Source: Acytostelium subglobosum LB1 (lineage: Eukaryota > Evosea > Eumycetozoa > Acytosteliales > Acytosteliaceae). From it: a DNA stretch of 64,000 bases. This document shows, piece by piece, positions 53,595 to 64,000 of the stretch. Within the stretch, counting starts at the first letter, position 1; every line of letters starts with the position of its first letter. The notes below the pieces were generated by a model, which worked only from the letters and a program-made list of their open reading frames with translations, was not told the DNA's origin and searched no databases. Made by a program: the position numbers and the translations under genes. The stretch covers positions 621,552-685,551 of the forward strand of contig NW_012236528.1 in the NCBI RefSeq assembly GCF_000787575.1. Direction: 5' to 3'.

Positions 53595-56297
53595 ATGGAG
53601 ACCTCTCTCAGTAAGTGTCACACAACACATTGACCAACAACTACACATCCTTTTCATTCACTTACACAATGTACAACTATAGAAACTTCAAATGGTATGA
53701 GCTACCCCTCGTCAGGAGGTTTCGTCAAGCCTTTGAGCACTTCGGGAGGAATCCCATCTGGAAACGGCAGCGCGCCACAGCAGAAGCAGCAAATGCAACA
53801 GCCTCAGCAGCAGCAGCAGCAGCAGCAGCTACAACCTCAGCCACAGCAAACGCAGCAGCAACAGCCACCGCATTCAACAACAGGTAGTGGTGTTGTGAAG
53901 ACTCACACCCCACTTATCAATGCCAACGCTTCATCTGTGATGGTGTTCCCGACATTCAAGCACAAGAACCCTACTGATCATTCAAAGGGTCCCTTGGCCT
54001 CGTCCCAGCCCCCCACCAAGCTGTCCTCTTCCACCACGTCCATCTCATCCGGCTCGCTGTACAAGGCCAATGGCAGCGGACAAACCCAGCAGCACCAATC
54101 AGCGACGTATCCCCAAAAGAACACAGGATGGGGATCAAGCGGGTTCTCCCCTCAAATGAAGCCGAACTTCTCACCGACGTTCGGTACCACCTCCGATCAA
54201 GTTGACAACAAGCAACAGCAACAGCTTCCACAACAAGCTCAGGTCTCACAGCCAGTGCAGCAGCAGACGCAACCCCAGTCCCAACAAGCACAACAACCAC
54301 CGGCACAGCCGCCAGCCCAACAAGCCCAGGTCTCACTGCCAGCTCAGCAGCAGCAATCACAGCAGCAACAACAACAGCAGCAACAACAGCAATTAGACAA
54401 CCAACAATTGCGCAAGAGTGGACCCAACCAACTCAATCGACACCCTAGACCTCCACCACTATCACCCTCGCCAACCAGCAGTGGATTTAACAGGTCCAAC
54501 AGCGAGACCTTCAAGTACACACCAAAGTCAACGAGCTACAACAGCAACAGTAACAATGGTGTATCGATGCCATCACCAGGCAGCTACAGTCTCAATGGTA
54601 GCATTGGCAGCAACAACAACAGCAGCAGCGGCAACAGTGCTGGCAGCAGCGGCGTGAGCACAAGCAGCAGCGGCAGTAGCAGTGGCAGCATCAATAGCAG
54701 CACCAATAGTATAAACACCAACACCAACAGCAATAGCAACAGTGGCTTTGCTGTACCCAACACCAACGCCAACACCAATGGTGGTAACAACAAGACAATC
54801 AGTCATGCCAATGGCACCACGACCACCAGACAATTCCCACAAAGATCGACATCAACTCCATACATTGAGTACAGGGCCCCGTATCAACAACGATCACCAT
54901 CCCCGCCTTCCGAGAGCACCATTCCAGACAATGTCTACGAACAAACTGCCGACTACGAGTACAGACAGCCATCACCAAAGGAATCAACCTCTCCAAACCA
55001 GCTACACTCTTCTCTGTCCTCAGAGGAGAGCTTCCCCACACCATCCCACGTTGTCAGCAACAACAACAACAACATTAACAGTAACATCAGTAACAATATC
55101 ATCGGCGGTGGCAAGACAACAACCAACACAATCAACAACAACAACAACAATGCAGATGAAGATATCGATGCACTATTAGATAAGCTTCACTTATTCACAC
55201 ACAAGGCCGACGCACCATTGTCGAATGACCATCCTCTGTTCCTGTCCCGACTGGACCATCACGACGACGATGAGGACTACACTGGCTTTGATTCAGTCTC
55301 TGCACCTGCCACACCCATGCATCACTCGATGTCCACATCCAACCGAGACGTGTTCTCCAATGGATTCGTCACCAGCACCTGGGTGCCGCGAAGCAAGTCA
55401 CAAAACTCCAACTACCTCAACGCTACTGCTCAGCTCAACATCAACGGCAGCACAAGCAACCCCATCACAGGCATTCACCGTCCTCCACCCCCAGGCTTCA
55501 CCGCCTTTTCCCTTCAGCATGATATCAACAGTAATCATGTCGATATCAACAACGGCAACATCAACAACAACATGCTAGCATATCCCAATCATGGTGACAT
55601 GACTCATCCTTTAGTTAATTCGAAAGGAATTCATCATCAACAACAACAACAGCAACAGCAACAAACATTGCTACATCTACAACAACAGCAACAGCAACAA
55701 CAACACTTGAAGCAGTTGCAGATGCAGAAGCTCCTACAACAACAACAGCTTCAACAACTTCGTCAATTGCAACAACAACAGCAACAGCATCATCAGCAGC
55801 AGCAGCAGCAACAGCAGCTACAACAACAGCAACAGCAACAACAGCAGTTCTACTCAATGGCACATGCCAACCCATACGAGGTTGAATACTTCAACGCCAA
55901 CAACAACCCAAATCAACAGTCCTACAGCCAACCACCACCACCACAACAACAACAGTCCTACCCGAATGGCTATATGGGTTCCTACGGACAGTTCAACGAG
56001 TACCATCTCCAACAACAACAACATCAACAGTTGCAGCAACAACAACAACAGCATCACCAGCAGCAACATCCAACAGAGATGGGACACTACCCCACCGTCG
56101 GCAACCACTATACCAACGGTGGCGCGCCATTGTCATTCAACAACATGGACGGCAATGCACACCTCCACTACCATCCAGCACAGCAGCAGAAGGACACACC
56201 GGGTCTGGAGAAGTGGTTTGGTAACCAAATCAACTCATCATACCCCATGATCCCTTCGACAGTGAAGATCCACTCACTTGAGGAGATAGAGCAATAA
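53595..56297 (+). CDS. Large Gln/Asn-rich protein, unknown function
   Basis: A short exon 1 (53595-53610) joins 53683-56297 in phase 1, giving about 876 residues, starting METSLKTSNG. The protein is dominated by Gln runs (several of 8-15), Asn and Ser runs and Pro-rich segments. Islands less simple in composition are ADEDIDALLDKLHLF (about 480-500), FSNGFVTSTWVPRSKSQNSNYLNA, GIHRPPPPGFTAF and a C-terminal patch LEKWFGNQINSSYPM followed by IPSTVKIHSLEEIEQ. The conserved-looking islands, especially the last, could be protein-binding motifs; a weak likeness to eIF4E-transporter-type RNA-granule proteins is only a guess. The composition suits an RNP-granule protein. I assign no name. Confidence 0.65.
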
Positions 56298-56390
56298 ACA
56301 GAGCACCTCATCAACATCTCCACTATTAGAGATAGAACCAGTGCCTTCCTCAATCCACCAATACCTAATTTAATTGATGATTATTCTAAG

Positions 56391-58179
56391 TCAATGATTG
56401 AATATTGATCTCAGCTTGGAGATGTTGATGAATCCAAACTTTGTGATGTCTCCATAGGATCTGTTGAAGAATAGAGTACTTGATAGCCTATGTAAATCGA
56501 ATGTTGGTCCTAAGGAATCGATGATCATCAATTCCAGCTCAACAATGAAAGAGGGAACATGTTGGAGGAAGTTCTCAATTATTCTACCTTTGGGACTTGA
56601 CAATGACAACCTGCGTACAGACTTGGGGATCACCCCTGGTTCCAAATTGTTGAATCTTAAACCTAGACATAGATCTGTCAATGATTGAGGTAGATCTCCA
56701 GTTTGAATATTATGACCATAGTTTCTAAGATCAAGTTTAACTGTTGATTGAGGTAGTGAACCAGTGTCCAACTTGAAATATTTATCATGATTTGTTTTAA
56801 TTCCTTGGAAAAATTTAATTTCCTCTAGTCTTTGGGGAAATCCAGTTATCCTAAGAATTGTCATACCAGTAAGTTGCAGAGATGACAGTGACTCAGGAAG
56901 ATTTGATAGGTCCAATTCTTTAGTGTCTAACTCATCTCGAACCATCAGTATAANAAGTAGGTTGGGAAATGAATTTGAAGTTATGTATTTCAAAGTATGG
57001 CAACCAAGTATGTCAACCTAATTGATGTCAAAGATGGGAATATTCCTTGTAGATGTTGTCGAAATTGATTGTCCAATAATGATCCATCTTCAAGGAATAA
57101 AGTATTTTTGAGGGCCATTGGGAGAAGGAGTTCTGATCCAGAATCTCTACTACCATGAAGTTTCAATTTTTTAAGCGACTCAGGTAGGACATCACCTTCC
57201 AAGGATTGTTCAAATTCATCTCCCAAGGCTAATCTAGTAAGTGAGGTAGGGAGGGCTCCCTGGACAATAGGTTGGTTGAATAAGTCTGGGAGGCTTAGAT
57301 ATTCCAAACCTTGTGGGAGATCTCCAGGTGCAATAGGTTCGTCCCAATCAAATGATAAACTAAATTTGAGTACCTTCAAGTTGGGATGTAAAATATGATC
57401 CAATGGTTTCTTAAAACGTGGACCATCAATGTAGAGCTTGGTGAGAGTACTTGGGAGTTGACAAGACTCTAGTGATCCATATAGATGAAGTATTGTCAAA
57501 GGTATAGTCCATTGGGTATTTCCACTTGTAATGGGATTGAAGGTAAAGAGTTCTAGCTCTACTGATCGATTTGATAAGGATATAAATAGGTTGTCTTTCC
57601 AGTGTTCCCAATCAAATTGTTCCCGATTCCTTGAATTGAATACAATAGATTTAATGTTCGGAATTGTTACTATCTTCTCTGCAACCTCCTCATAAGATAA
57701 TTCATCTGTCCAAGATATATTGGCAATGTTAGTTGTAATTCTTCTTCATTAATAGAGTTCACCTTACCAAGACCTAATATAATATCATGTTTATAGTCTA
57801 CACTTTGGTATTTCTTATGAATGTAGATATAAATAGAAAATGGTCTATTATTAATAAAGTCATTATGAATCAATTGTTTATATGATAACATTCTGATGGT
57901 ATCTGGTTTGTATTTATATCTTGTAGGTATAGGAGTTGATTCAATATCCATATTAAAATGAAGATATTTATGACGACTCTCAAAAAATCGCTTTGACGTC
58001 AGTGAAAAAAATATACGGTCTTCATTCTTATCCAAATAAGATACTATATTCCAAAATATAGTTGTAGGTAAATTTTCTAAGTTACTCATATTTGTGATAA
58101 ATAAACAATAGTCATCTGTTTTATTTAGGTAATAATTAGGTCCATTCATAGGACACTCCTCAGATACTTTATTAAACAT
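56391..58179 (-). pseudogene. F-box / FNIP-repeat gene A with frameshift
   Basis: Two exons, 57768-58179 and 56391-57705 (phase 1), match the structure of the neighbouring gene B. Exon 1 has an F-box-like region (LENLPTTIFWNIVSYLDKN, FFSLTSKRFFESRHKYLHFN). Exon 2 has DELSYEEVAEKI, then FNIP-type repeats (FNQPIVQGALPTSL, FEQSLEGDVLPESL). Near 57000 the frame ends in VAIL-stop while coding continues in another frame (TLKYITSNSFPNLL). Aligned with gene B, the spacing is perfect if one base is missing there. An ambiguous base lies at 56954 in the second part, in frame. It may be a real pseudogene or a consensus error in a low-quality stretch. Confidence 0.7.
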
Positions 58180-58268
58180 TGGATTAAATAATCAAAATTA
58201 TCGTCCAAATTTGGTAATATAATTGAGCTCAATTAAACCAATAACTCTAAATATTATTATTAGTTGGA
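58180..58268. other. Short spacer between tandem FNIP genes
   Basis: AT-rich 89 bp spacer; the two FNIP genes are tandem on the minus strand, so it holds the 3' end of gene B and the promoter of gene A. Confidence 0.5.
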
Positions 58269-59977
58269 TTACATGTTCATAAGCATTGACCTCAACTTGT
58301 CAATTGAAAGGAATCCAAATTTGGTAATGTCTCCATTTGATTGATTAAAATAGAGTGTATCTGTTATCTTGAACAGGTGGAGCATTTGATTCTGGTGGAT
58401 AACGACCAACACTATCTCTACAATGATTGGAGTCTGCTCAAAGAAGTCCTCCAGGACATCCATATTTGATCTGTCGCTGGTCAATGTCAGTTTGCGTAAT
58501 GTACTTGGTAACACATCGTGAGACAGATAGAGGCAAGTGTGTAGTCGCAGGTGAGTGAGGTATGGAGGTAGTTGATCAGGGGTGATTGTACTATTGTAGT
58601 TGATAAGTTCAAGTGAGCGTGTTGACTCTGGAAGTACTCCTTTCTCCAACTTGAAGGGGCCATTAAGAATGAGATAGATTTCCTCGAGTTGTTGAGGATA
58701 TCCCTTGATTAGTCGTACATTGAGTCCTTGGAGCTCAAGAGTCTTCAGGGAACCTGGAAGATGTGACAGGTCTATTTCTAAACCTTTGGGACATCCACTG
58801 ATACCATCTCGTATAAATAGTATGCCAAGACATGGAAATGAATGGGAGGTGATACCATCTAGCTTGTCCAAATTGATCGACTCGAGTCTCAACTCTTTGA
58901 TTGATAGGAATGAGAATTGGGATGCTGGATTGAGGGAGAGTCGAGTGAAGTTGTGTCTCAATATATTATCATCTTTATCATCAAAAATGAATAATGATCC
59001 ATAGAGATTGGTAGGTAGTGTGACCTGTGATCGGTCGTTGCCTGAGCCTCTGAATATCAGCTTGGTCAAAGACTTGGGCAGACAACCATTATCAAGACTT
59101 TGATTGAACTTAACTCCAAAGCTTAACTTTGTTATTGATTGTGGCAGCATACCCTCGACAAGAGGCTGGTCGAACCTTCTCGAGAGGTGAAGTGTTCTTA
59201 GCATTGGAGGTAGGCCGCCAGGTGCAATTTGTTGATTCCAGAAGTTTGAGTAGCGCAATGAGAGTTTATTCAAACCAGCGGGGAGTATGTGATTCAAAGG
59301 TTCGTTGAATAAACTATCATAGATTGAAAGGCATGTGAGTGTGCTTGGGAAATAATGTGCCTCTGGTATCCAATCATCAGTGGCATGGATAACAAGTTTG
59401 GTCAGTGGCATGCCATTCCAATGAGCTGTATTACTGGGAATTGTGAGCAATGTGCACCTCAAATCAAAACATCGAGCTGCTAATGCTGTCTGGAAGTTGC
59501 CCCTCCACTGGCTCCAATCAAAGTCATCGCCTGATTCAAACTCTATCAACTTTATGTTTGTGATGTCCAAGACTTTCTGAGACACCTCATCATAGGTCAA
59601 CTCGTCTAAAGAATGAATGAATGAATGAATGAAAGAGTCAATCAATCAACCAAACACAAGTACTTACTTAAGTTGAATGAACAATCATAGTCATCAATAT
59701 CATTGATTTCGTCTGGTTCATTATTGTATATGTATACTGATAATGGTCGATTGGTCATGGCATTGTCGATCAACTGTTTGTATGATGTCAGGTCGATGTT
59801 GTCTGGTTTGTATCGATGTGCCAGAGGCAATGTTGATGTGTTGAAGTGAAGATATGAATGTCTATACTCAAACAAACTCTTTCAAGTCATTGACATGAAT
59901 ACTCTATCGACATTATCATCCAAGTATGATACAATACGTCTTAATATATTTAGTTGTAATGTATCAATGTTTGTCAT
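58269..59977 (-). pseudogene. F-box / FNIP-repeat gene B with in-frame TGA in the F-box
   Basis: Exons 59668-59977 and 58269-59605 join in phase 1, about 549 codons. Exon 1 starts MTNIDTLQLNILRRIVSYLDD, an F-box-like helix, but codon 32 (59882-59884) is TGA. Gene A has Ser at the same place (SLTSKRFFE against MT-stop-KSLFE), and coding sequence clearly resumes (FEYRHSYLHFNTS). Exon 2 has DELTYDEV, then FNIP-type repeats (FDQPLVEGMLPQSI, FNQSLDNGCLPKSL) and a leucine-rich C-terminus. The rest of the gene is open. It is either a recent nonsense pseudogene, a consensus error (TCA to TGA is one base) or initiates downstream at MFEYRHS. Confidence 0.7.
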
Positions 59978-60223
59978 TGTTATAACATATGTCATCTGTT
60001 GTTGGGTGATCTGATCGCATGTCATCATGTGAAATGGTCCTTTGACTTTGTTTTGGAAAACCTGGAACTGGATAAAGAGGTTACAGGACCATGATGATGC
60101 TCTTTATTGTCTGATTAGTTACGGCACTGCACAAGTTGATTGGGAGACCATCAGCACTTGATGGTAATCAATCAATCAATCAAATCAATCAAAGAATAAC
60201 GGAGGGACAGCTGAAACTACTAC
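59978..60223. other. Intergenic spacer
   Basis: About 250 bp between the FNIP gene B promoter and the 3' end of the BRPF-like gene. It holds TCAATCAATCAATCAAATCAAT near 60169. No gene seen. Confidence 0.5.
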
Positions 60224-63200
60224 TCATCTGTGTTTGCCAGGTGTGGCGCCAGAAGAAGCGGTGGGAGTCCGTTGTGACGCTTTCTCCAGATCCTCGACTC
60301 CACTAATGTTACAGAACTGCAGTATGGAGTCCTGTTGATGGAACAATGAGTTCCGCTTCACGCGCCTCTTGATCACTGATGCTGCTGCTGTGGGCGGCAG
60401 TGGCAATGTTGGTTTGGGTGATCGAAGCTTCTTTACAAATGGTACGAAGGGTGGAGGTGCTTGTTGGGCAGAATCCGAATGGACTGGTCCACCATTACTG
60501 TTGGCACTGCTATCGCCTCCTAAACTGCTGCTGCTGCTCGATGATCCAGTGACGATTGATGGGAGTGTTGGCAAAGGTGGAAGGAGGGGGGCGGTAGCGT
60601 CGTCGTCTTCGTGGTTGGCGTTTGTATCGGGCTCGTCTGAGATGTTCGTCAATATGTTGTTCGCCTTGGCTTGCAATCGATGTTTCCTTCGCATTGATGA
60701 CAGAGGCTTGAGTAGGGTTGGTGTTTTGGGCACGTAAACCTCCTCAGTCGCCTTTGTGTTTGCACTTGCGGTATCCACGACGCCTGCCTTGTTACCAGTG
60801 CTGCTCCTCGTACGCATGCTGGACTGGAGAGGTGGGGCTGGGGATGCATGGGGCTGAGCTGCACCCTTCCGCCTTCCATTCATCTGTTGTACAGGTGTGA
60901 TTGTCTTGGATGGAGTGGATGTTTGTGTCGTCGCCGTAGACTTCTTGCTCTTGGGGTGCAGTACATGCTGTATCTCTTGTTGAAGCTGCTCTTGAGAGAT
61001 GGTCATCTCCTGATCGTGGAGCATGGTCACCACGTCCTCCAAATGCTTGGCAGCCTTGTACACAGTGGACTTGGGGTTGTTGTAGAGCTTGGCGTTGGAG
61101 CACACCAACTGGAGGTCCTTGAAGAACTGCTCGCTGTCGTCGTCATAGTCATAGAGTGTGATCTTCTGATTGATGTCAGAGAATGACATGGGCGTGGCCA
61201 CCACCGTGAAGTAGTCGGGCGCCAGCGCCTCAGAGACTGGAAGCACAAAGTGCGAGAACTGCTCCACACTGGACAGGGCGTCGATCGTCGACTGGAAGAA
61301 GTGATAGTCCGTGTGGCAAAAGAGGTCGATGATCTGCTTCATGTTGCGAAGCTGGTCGCGCTTGGACTTCTCGCGTTTGCGCATCACCTCGAGAATGGTG
61401 CGCACGCGCTCCAGGTCCTTGCGAATGTAGATTAGGTTGTTGAAGTGAGAGATGGTGTTCTCGCCCGACTCTAGCGTGTGCAGCGTCGGACGCAGACTGT
61501 ACAGGATGGAGGGTTGGAAGCGCTTGATGATCGGCAGGCCGCTCCTGCTGATGCGCTTCTTCACCCAGAACTCGTAGACGCTCGAGACGAACGCGGCCGG
61601 GTGGTTCTTGATGAGCTTGAGCGCCTTCTTCAGTGATATCAGGCCGGACTTCTTTGCTGTGATGCCCGTTGTCGTCTCTGCCTTGGCCAGTGATGCTATT
61701 CTCTTTCGTTCGCTCGCACTCTCACGCTGCTTCTTCCCTTTGTTGTTTGTTGTTGATGTGGCGTTGGTAGTAGTGGTGGTAGTTGTGGTTGTAGTGGTGG
61801 TAGATTTGCCCTTGTACTCGTCCTCTTCTTCGTCCTCGTACTCCTCGGCGGTGGGCACTGATGGTGCGTTCCTTGATGCTCGCACCTTCTTCTTCTTTAG
61901 CACTCTCTTCATACTTGGTGATGATTGTGTTGATGATGGTGTCTGTTTGATTGGTACCATTGGTCGTCCAGCCTTCTTCTTCTGTTGTTGTCCTCGCTTC
62001 TTGAATGATAGTCGTTGTTGCTGTCGATGCTGTTGTGGCCGTGATGGTAGTTTTAGCTGTGGCAGTGGTGGTGGCGAGAGTGGGGCCGTGTCTGGATCAA
62101 CTGGTTCGTACTGCAGCCACAGTCGCTTCTGTGGGTCCTTGAATGGGCGTCCTCTCTTCCTCTTCAATTGTACACCATCATGTACTATATGTCTTGTTGT
62201 CGCTAGTTTTGAATCTGCTTTAGATGTCTTTGTTGTTGATGCTTGGTATTCGGCATCATCATCCTCCTCTTCCTCGTCTTCCTCTTCTTCTGCTTCCTCG
62301 TCTTCTTCCTCTAAACTACTACTACTGCTACTACTACATTCGTCATCATCTTCTTCTTCTTCCTCATCGTCGTCGTTGTCTTTGTCATTCTTGTTCTTCT
62401 TGTTTGAATGTGATGTTGGCTTGATGGTATCCTCAGTGTCCTTTCCTTTGTGATGTCCCTTGACATGCTTGGAACAGAATATCAGGAATGGCGTGGGACT
62501 GTCCTTCAGGATATCCTTCTGCTGTCTCTTGATGCAGTAGGGATGGAAGGCCACGGCACAGTTGCGTTCTCGACATTGAATGCATGCTCCACCCTTCTTC
62601 TTGCAGACTGTACACATGATCTTAAATCTCTGCTTGGGTATCATTGAGAACAACTTTGTCGGTCCCATCTTGTCCTTGCCAAATCCAGTGATTGCCTGTC
62701 GACCAATCTCTGGCATGTTCAACACGCACACCAAATGCGCCCATTCTCCATCAACAGTCTGTTTGAGTGCACCGCTTGACTTCTTACATAGTGCACATGT
62801 CTAGGATGGGTGAGTGGATGTGGTGGCGCGTCAGTCAATCAATCAAAGTGATCAATCACATCAATCAATCAAACCTACAATGTTGTCCTTGTTTGCAGAC
62901 TCGCACTTCTGACAGAACCAATGACCCTCGGGTATTAGTACAATGCCATAGCACTCTTGATGAACCGCAATGTCGCAACCATCACAATATACTATCTGGT
63001 TGGTGTCATCCGATGTACCGTCGAAGCACACCGAGCACACATCCTCCGCCTCGTGTGCGCTAAAGTGTGGAAACATGTCGCTTCCAATCGATTGTTTCTG
63101 TTTGAGCGTGGAGTGTAGTGAAGAGTGTTAGCTAGCTGCCCTGCCCTGGCCTGGCCTGTCCTGTCCTCCAAGTGACTTACATATGCAAAGGTCTCCTTCT

Positions 63201-64000
63201 CCAAACGATCGATGACCTCTTCAAAGTCGTCCTCGGTGAAGACGGTCTTGGACGTGGCGTTGTACTCTTCGAGCCACTGCTCATCCTCGCTGTCCATGTC
63301 ATACTCTACTTGTTCGTCCTGCTCCTCCACCGACTTGCCCTGGTAGATGATATAGTTGGTAGGCTTGTTGAATGGTGCTGTCTGCTTCTCATCGGTGAGC
63401 TCGCGGTATGATGGCTGGTTCAGCGCCGACTCATTCGCTTTGAGGAATCGATATCTTTGAATGTACTCGCGTTCGTTTGGCATGTGATGGTGATGATGTG
63501 CGTACAAAGGGTTGCCTGGTGATGGTGGTGGTTGCAAAGTGAGCTGAGGCACGGGTAATGCCGGTCGAGGTGATCTAGCACTACTGGCGCCAGCCTTCTG
63601 TCTTGGTGTGCTTGGTGCCTTGGGTGTACCCGGTGCCTTTGGGGTACCTGGTGCCCTTGGTGTACCCGGCATCTTTGGTGTGCCAGGTGTCTTTGTGAGT
63701 TGTGGTGGGGCGTCTTGTACTGTTGGCTCATCTGGTAGTATGACGCTAACGAGCTGTAAGGTGGGTGGAGTATGTAAGTATGGACAGTCAGTCTGTTGGA
63801 CACCTCGAGGGAGGGTGTGTCAGATCATACCTTTGATTGATGTATGATGTCATTGAGGTCGATGCCATCCAAACCAGAGTCGGACGTGATCACTGGCATT
63901 GAGAGGGTGATTAGATCGAGGGAGAATGGAGGTGGTGGCGTTCCTTGGCGATCGTCATCAACATCATCGTCAGATTCGCACATCGATGTGTCACTATCAG
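60224..64000 (-). CDS. BRPF/Nto1-type chromatin reader (EPL1-PHD-ePHD-bromodomain), partial
   Basis: Four minus-strand exons, 63831-64000 (open at the window edge), 63181-63753, 62879-63097 and 60224-62800, join in phase for about 1,179 codons; the N-terminus is outside. Exon 2 has an EPL1-like block ([30 protein letters not shown]). Exon 3 is a PHD finger ([31 protein letters not shown]). Exon 4 opens with the zinc knuckle and second PHD ([28 protein letters not shown]). After a long Asp/Glu, Ser and Lys-rich insertion comes a bromodomain ([36 protein letters not shown] pattern). This order is that of BRPF proteins, scaffolds of MYST-type histone acetyltransferase complexes. No PWWP domain is evident. 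Confidence 0.9.
63603..63692 (-). repeat. 18-bp tandem repeat encoding PGTPKA-type units
   Basis: About five in-frame copies encode PGTPK/RA in the BRPF-like protein's N-terminal linker. Copies differ slightly at the base level and stay in frame. It is a coding minisatellite, so length variation is plausible. Confidence 0.8.

Noticed and set aside
63603-63692. CRISPR-like spaced repeat
   Set aside because: Contiguous in-frame 18-bp units coding PGTPKA, with no spacers; a coding minisatellite in a eukaryotic gene.

Overview
The window looks like nuclear DNA from a dictyostelid social amoeba. The support is short AT-rich introns with GTAAGT/GTATGT donors, long Gln, Asn, Ser and Thr runs inside otherwise conserved proteins, FNIP-repeat genes, and AT-rich flanks full of TCAA/CAAT microsatellites around moderately GC-rich exons. 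I cannot name the species. Genes lie on both strands, mostly 100-600 bp apart, and nothing resembles operons, tRNA, rRNA or intact transposons.

Layout. 0.1-6 kb: a CorA-type magnesium transporter-like protein, a WD40 protein and an alpha/beta hydrolase. 6-18.8 kb: beclin 1/Atg6, a FAM135-type lipase, a large polytopic membrane protein resembling the plant NEF1 family, a small four-helix membrane protein and mitochondrial EF-Tu. 18.8-22.6 kb: a long shared intergenic region, then RRN3/TIF-IA, the RNA polymerase I initiation factor. 22.9-27 kb: a tandem pair of F-box-like proteins with N-myristoylation signals and a small secreted Cys-rich protein. 27.5-36.5 kb: a PH/coiled-coil protein, a BRCT-like protein, a GNAT acetyltransferase and coatomer gamma. 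36.9-43 kb: a protein kinase continuous with a ubiquitin-like and ATG11/FIP200-like or TBK1-like scaffold, then an F-box/FNIP protein. 43.4-50.2 kb: a papain-family protein without its catalytic residues, a ZnT-type zinc transporter, a secreted EGF-like protein and an alpha-L-fucosidase. 50.4-56.3 kb: an RGG/zinc-knuckle protein, a 2.2 kb gene-poor stretch and a Gln-rich protein. 56.4-60 kb: two tandem F-box/FNIP genes, each carrying a lesion. 60.2-64 kb: a BRPF/Nto1-type chromatin reader that runs off the window.

Exon structures were built by hand from splice signals, reading phase and protein continuity. Most genes join cleanly. Four carry a frame break or in-frame stop: the FAM135 gene (at an ambiguous base), the NEF1-like gene and both tandem FNIP genes. 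Ambiguous bases occur at 10784 and 56954, so consensus error is a live alternative to real decay in each case.

Genes linked by pathway include beclin 1 and the kinase/ATG11-like protein (autophagy, if the homology holds), RRN3 (rRNA synthesis) and coatomer gamma (Golgi traffic). Their proximity probably has no functional meaning. The observations most worth following are the kinase-scaffold protein, the dead papain homologue, matching telomere-like C-rich arrays upstream of RRN3 and the kinase gene, and a sense-strand bias of TCAA repeats in introns.
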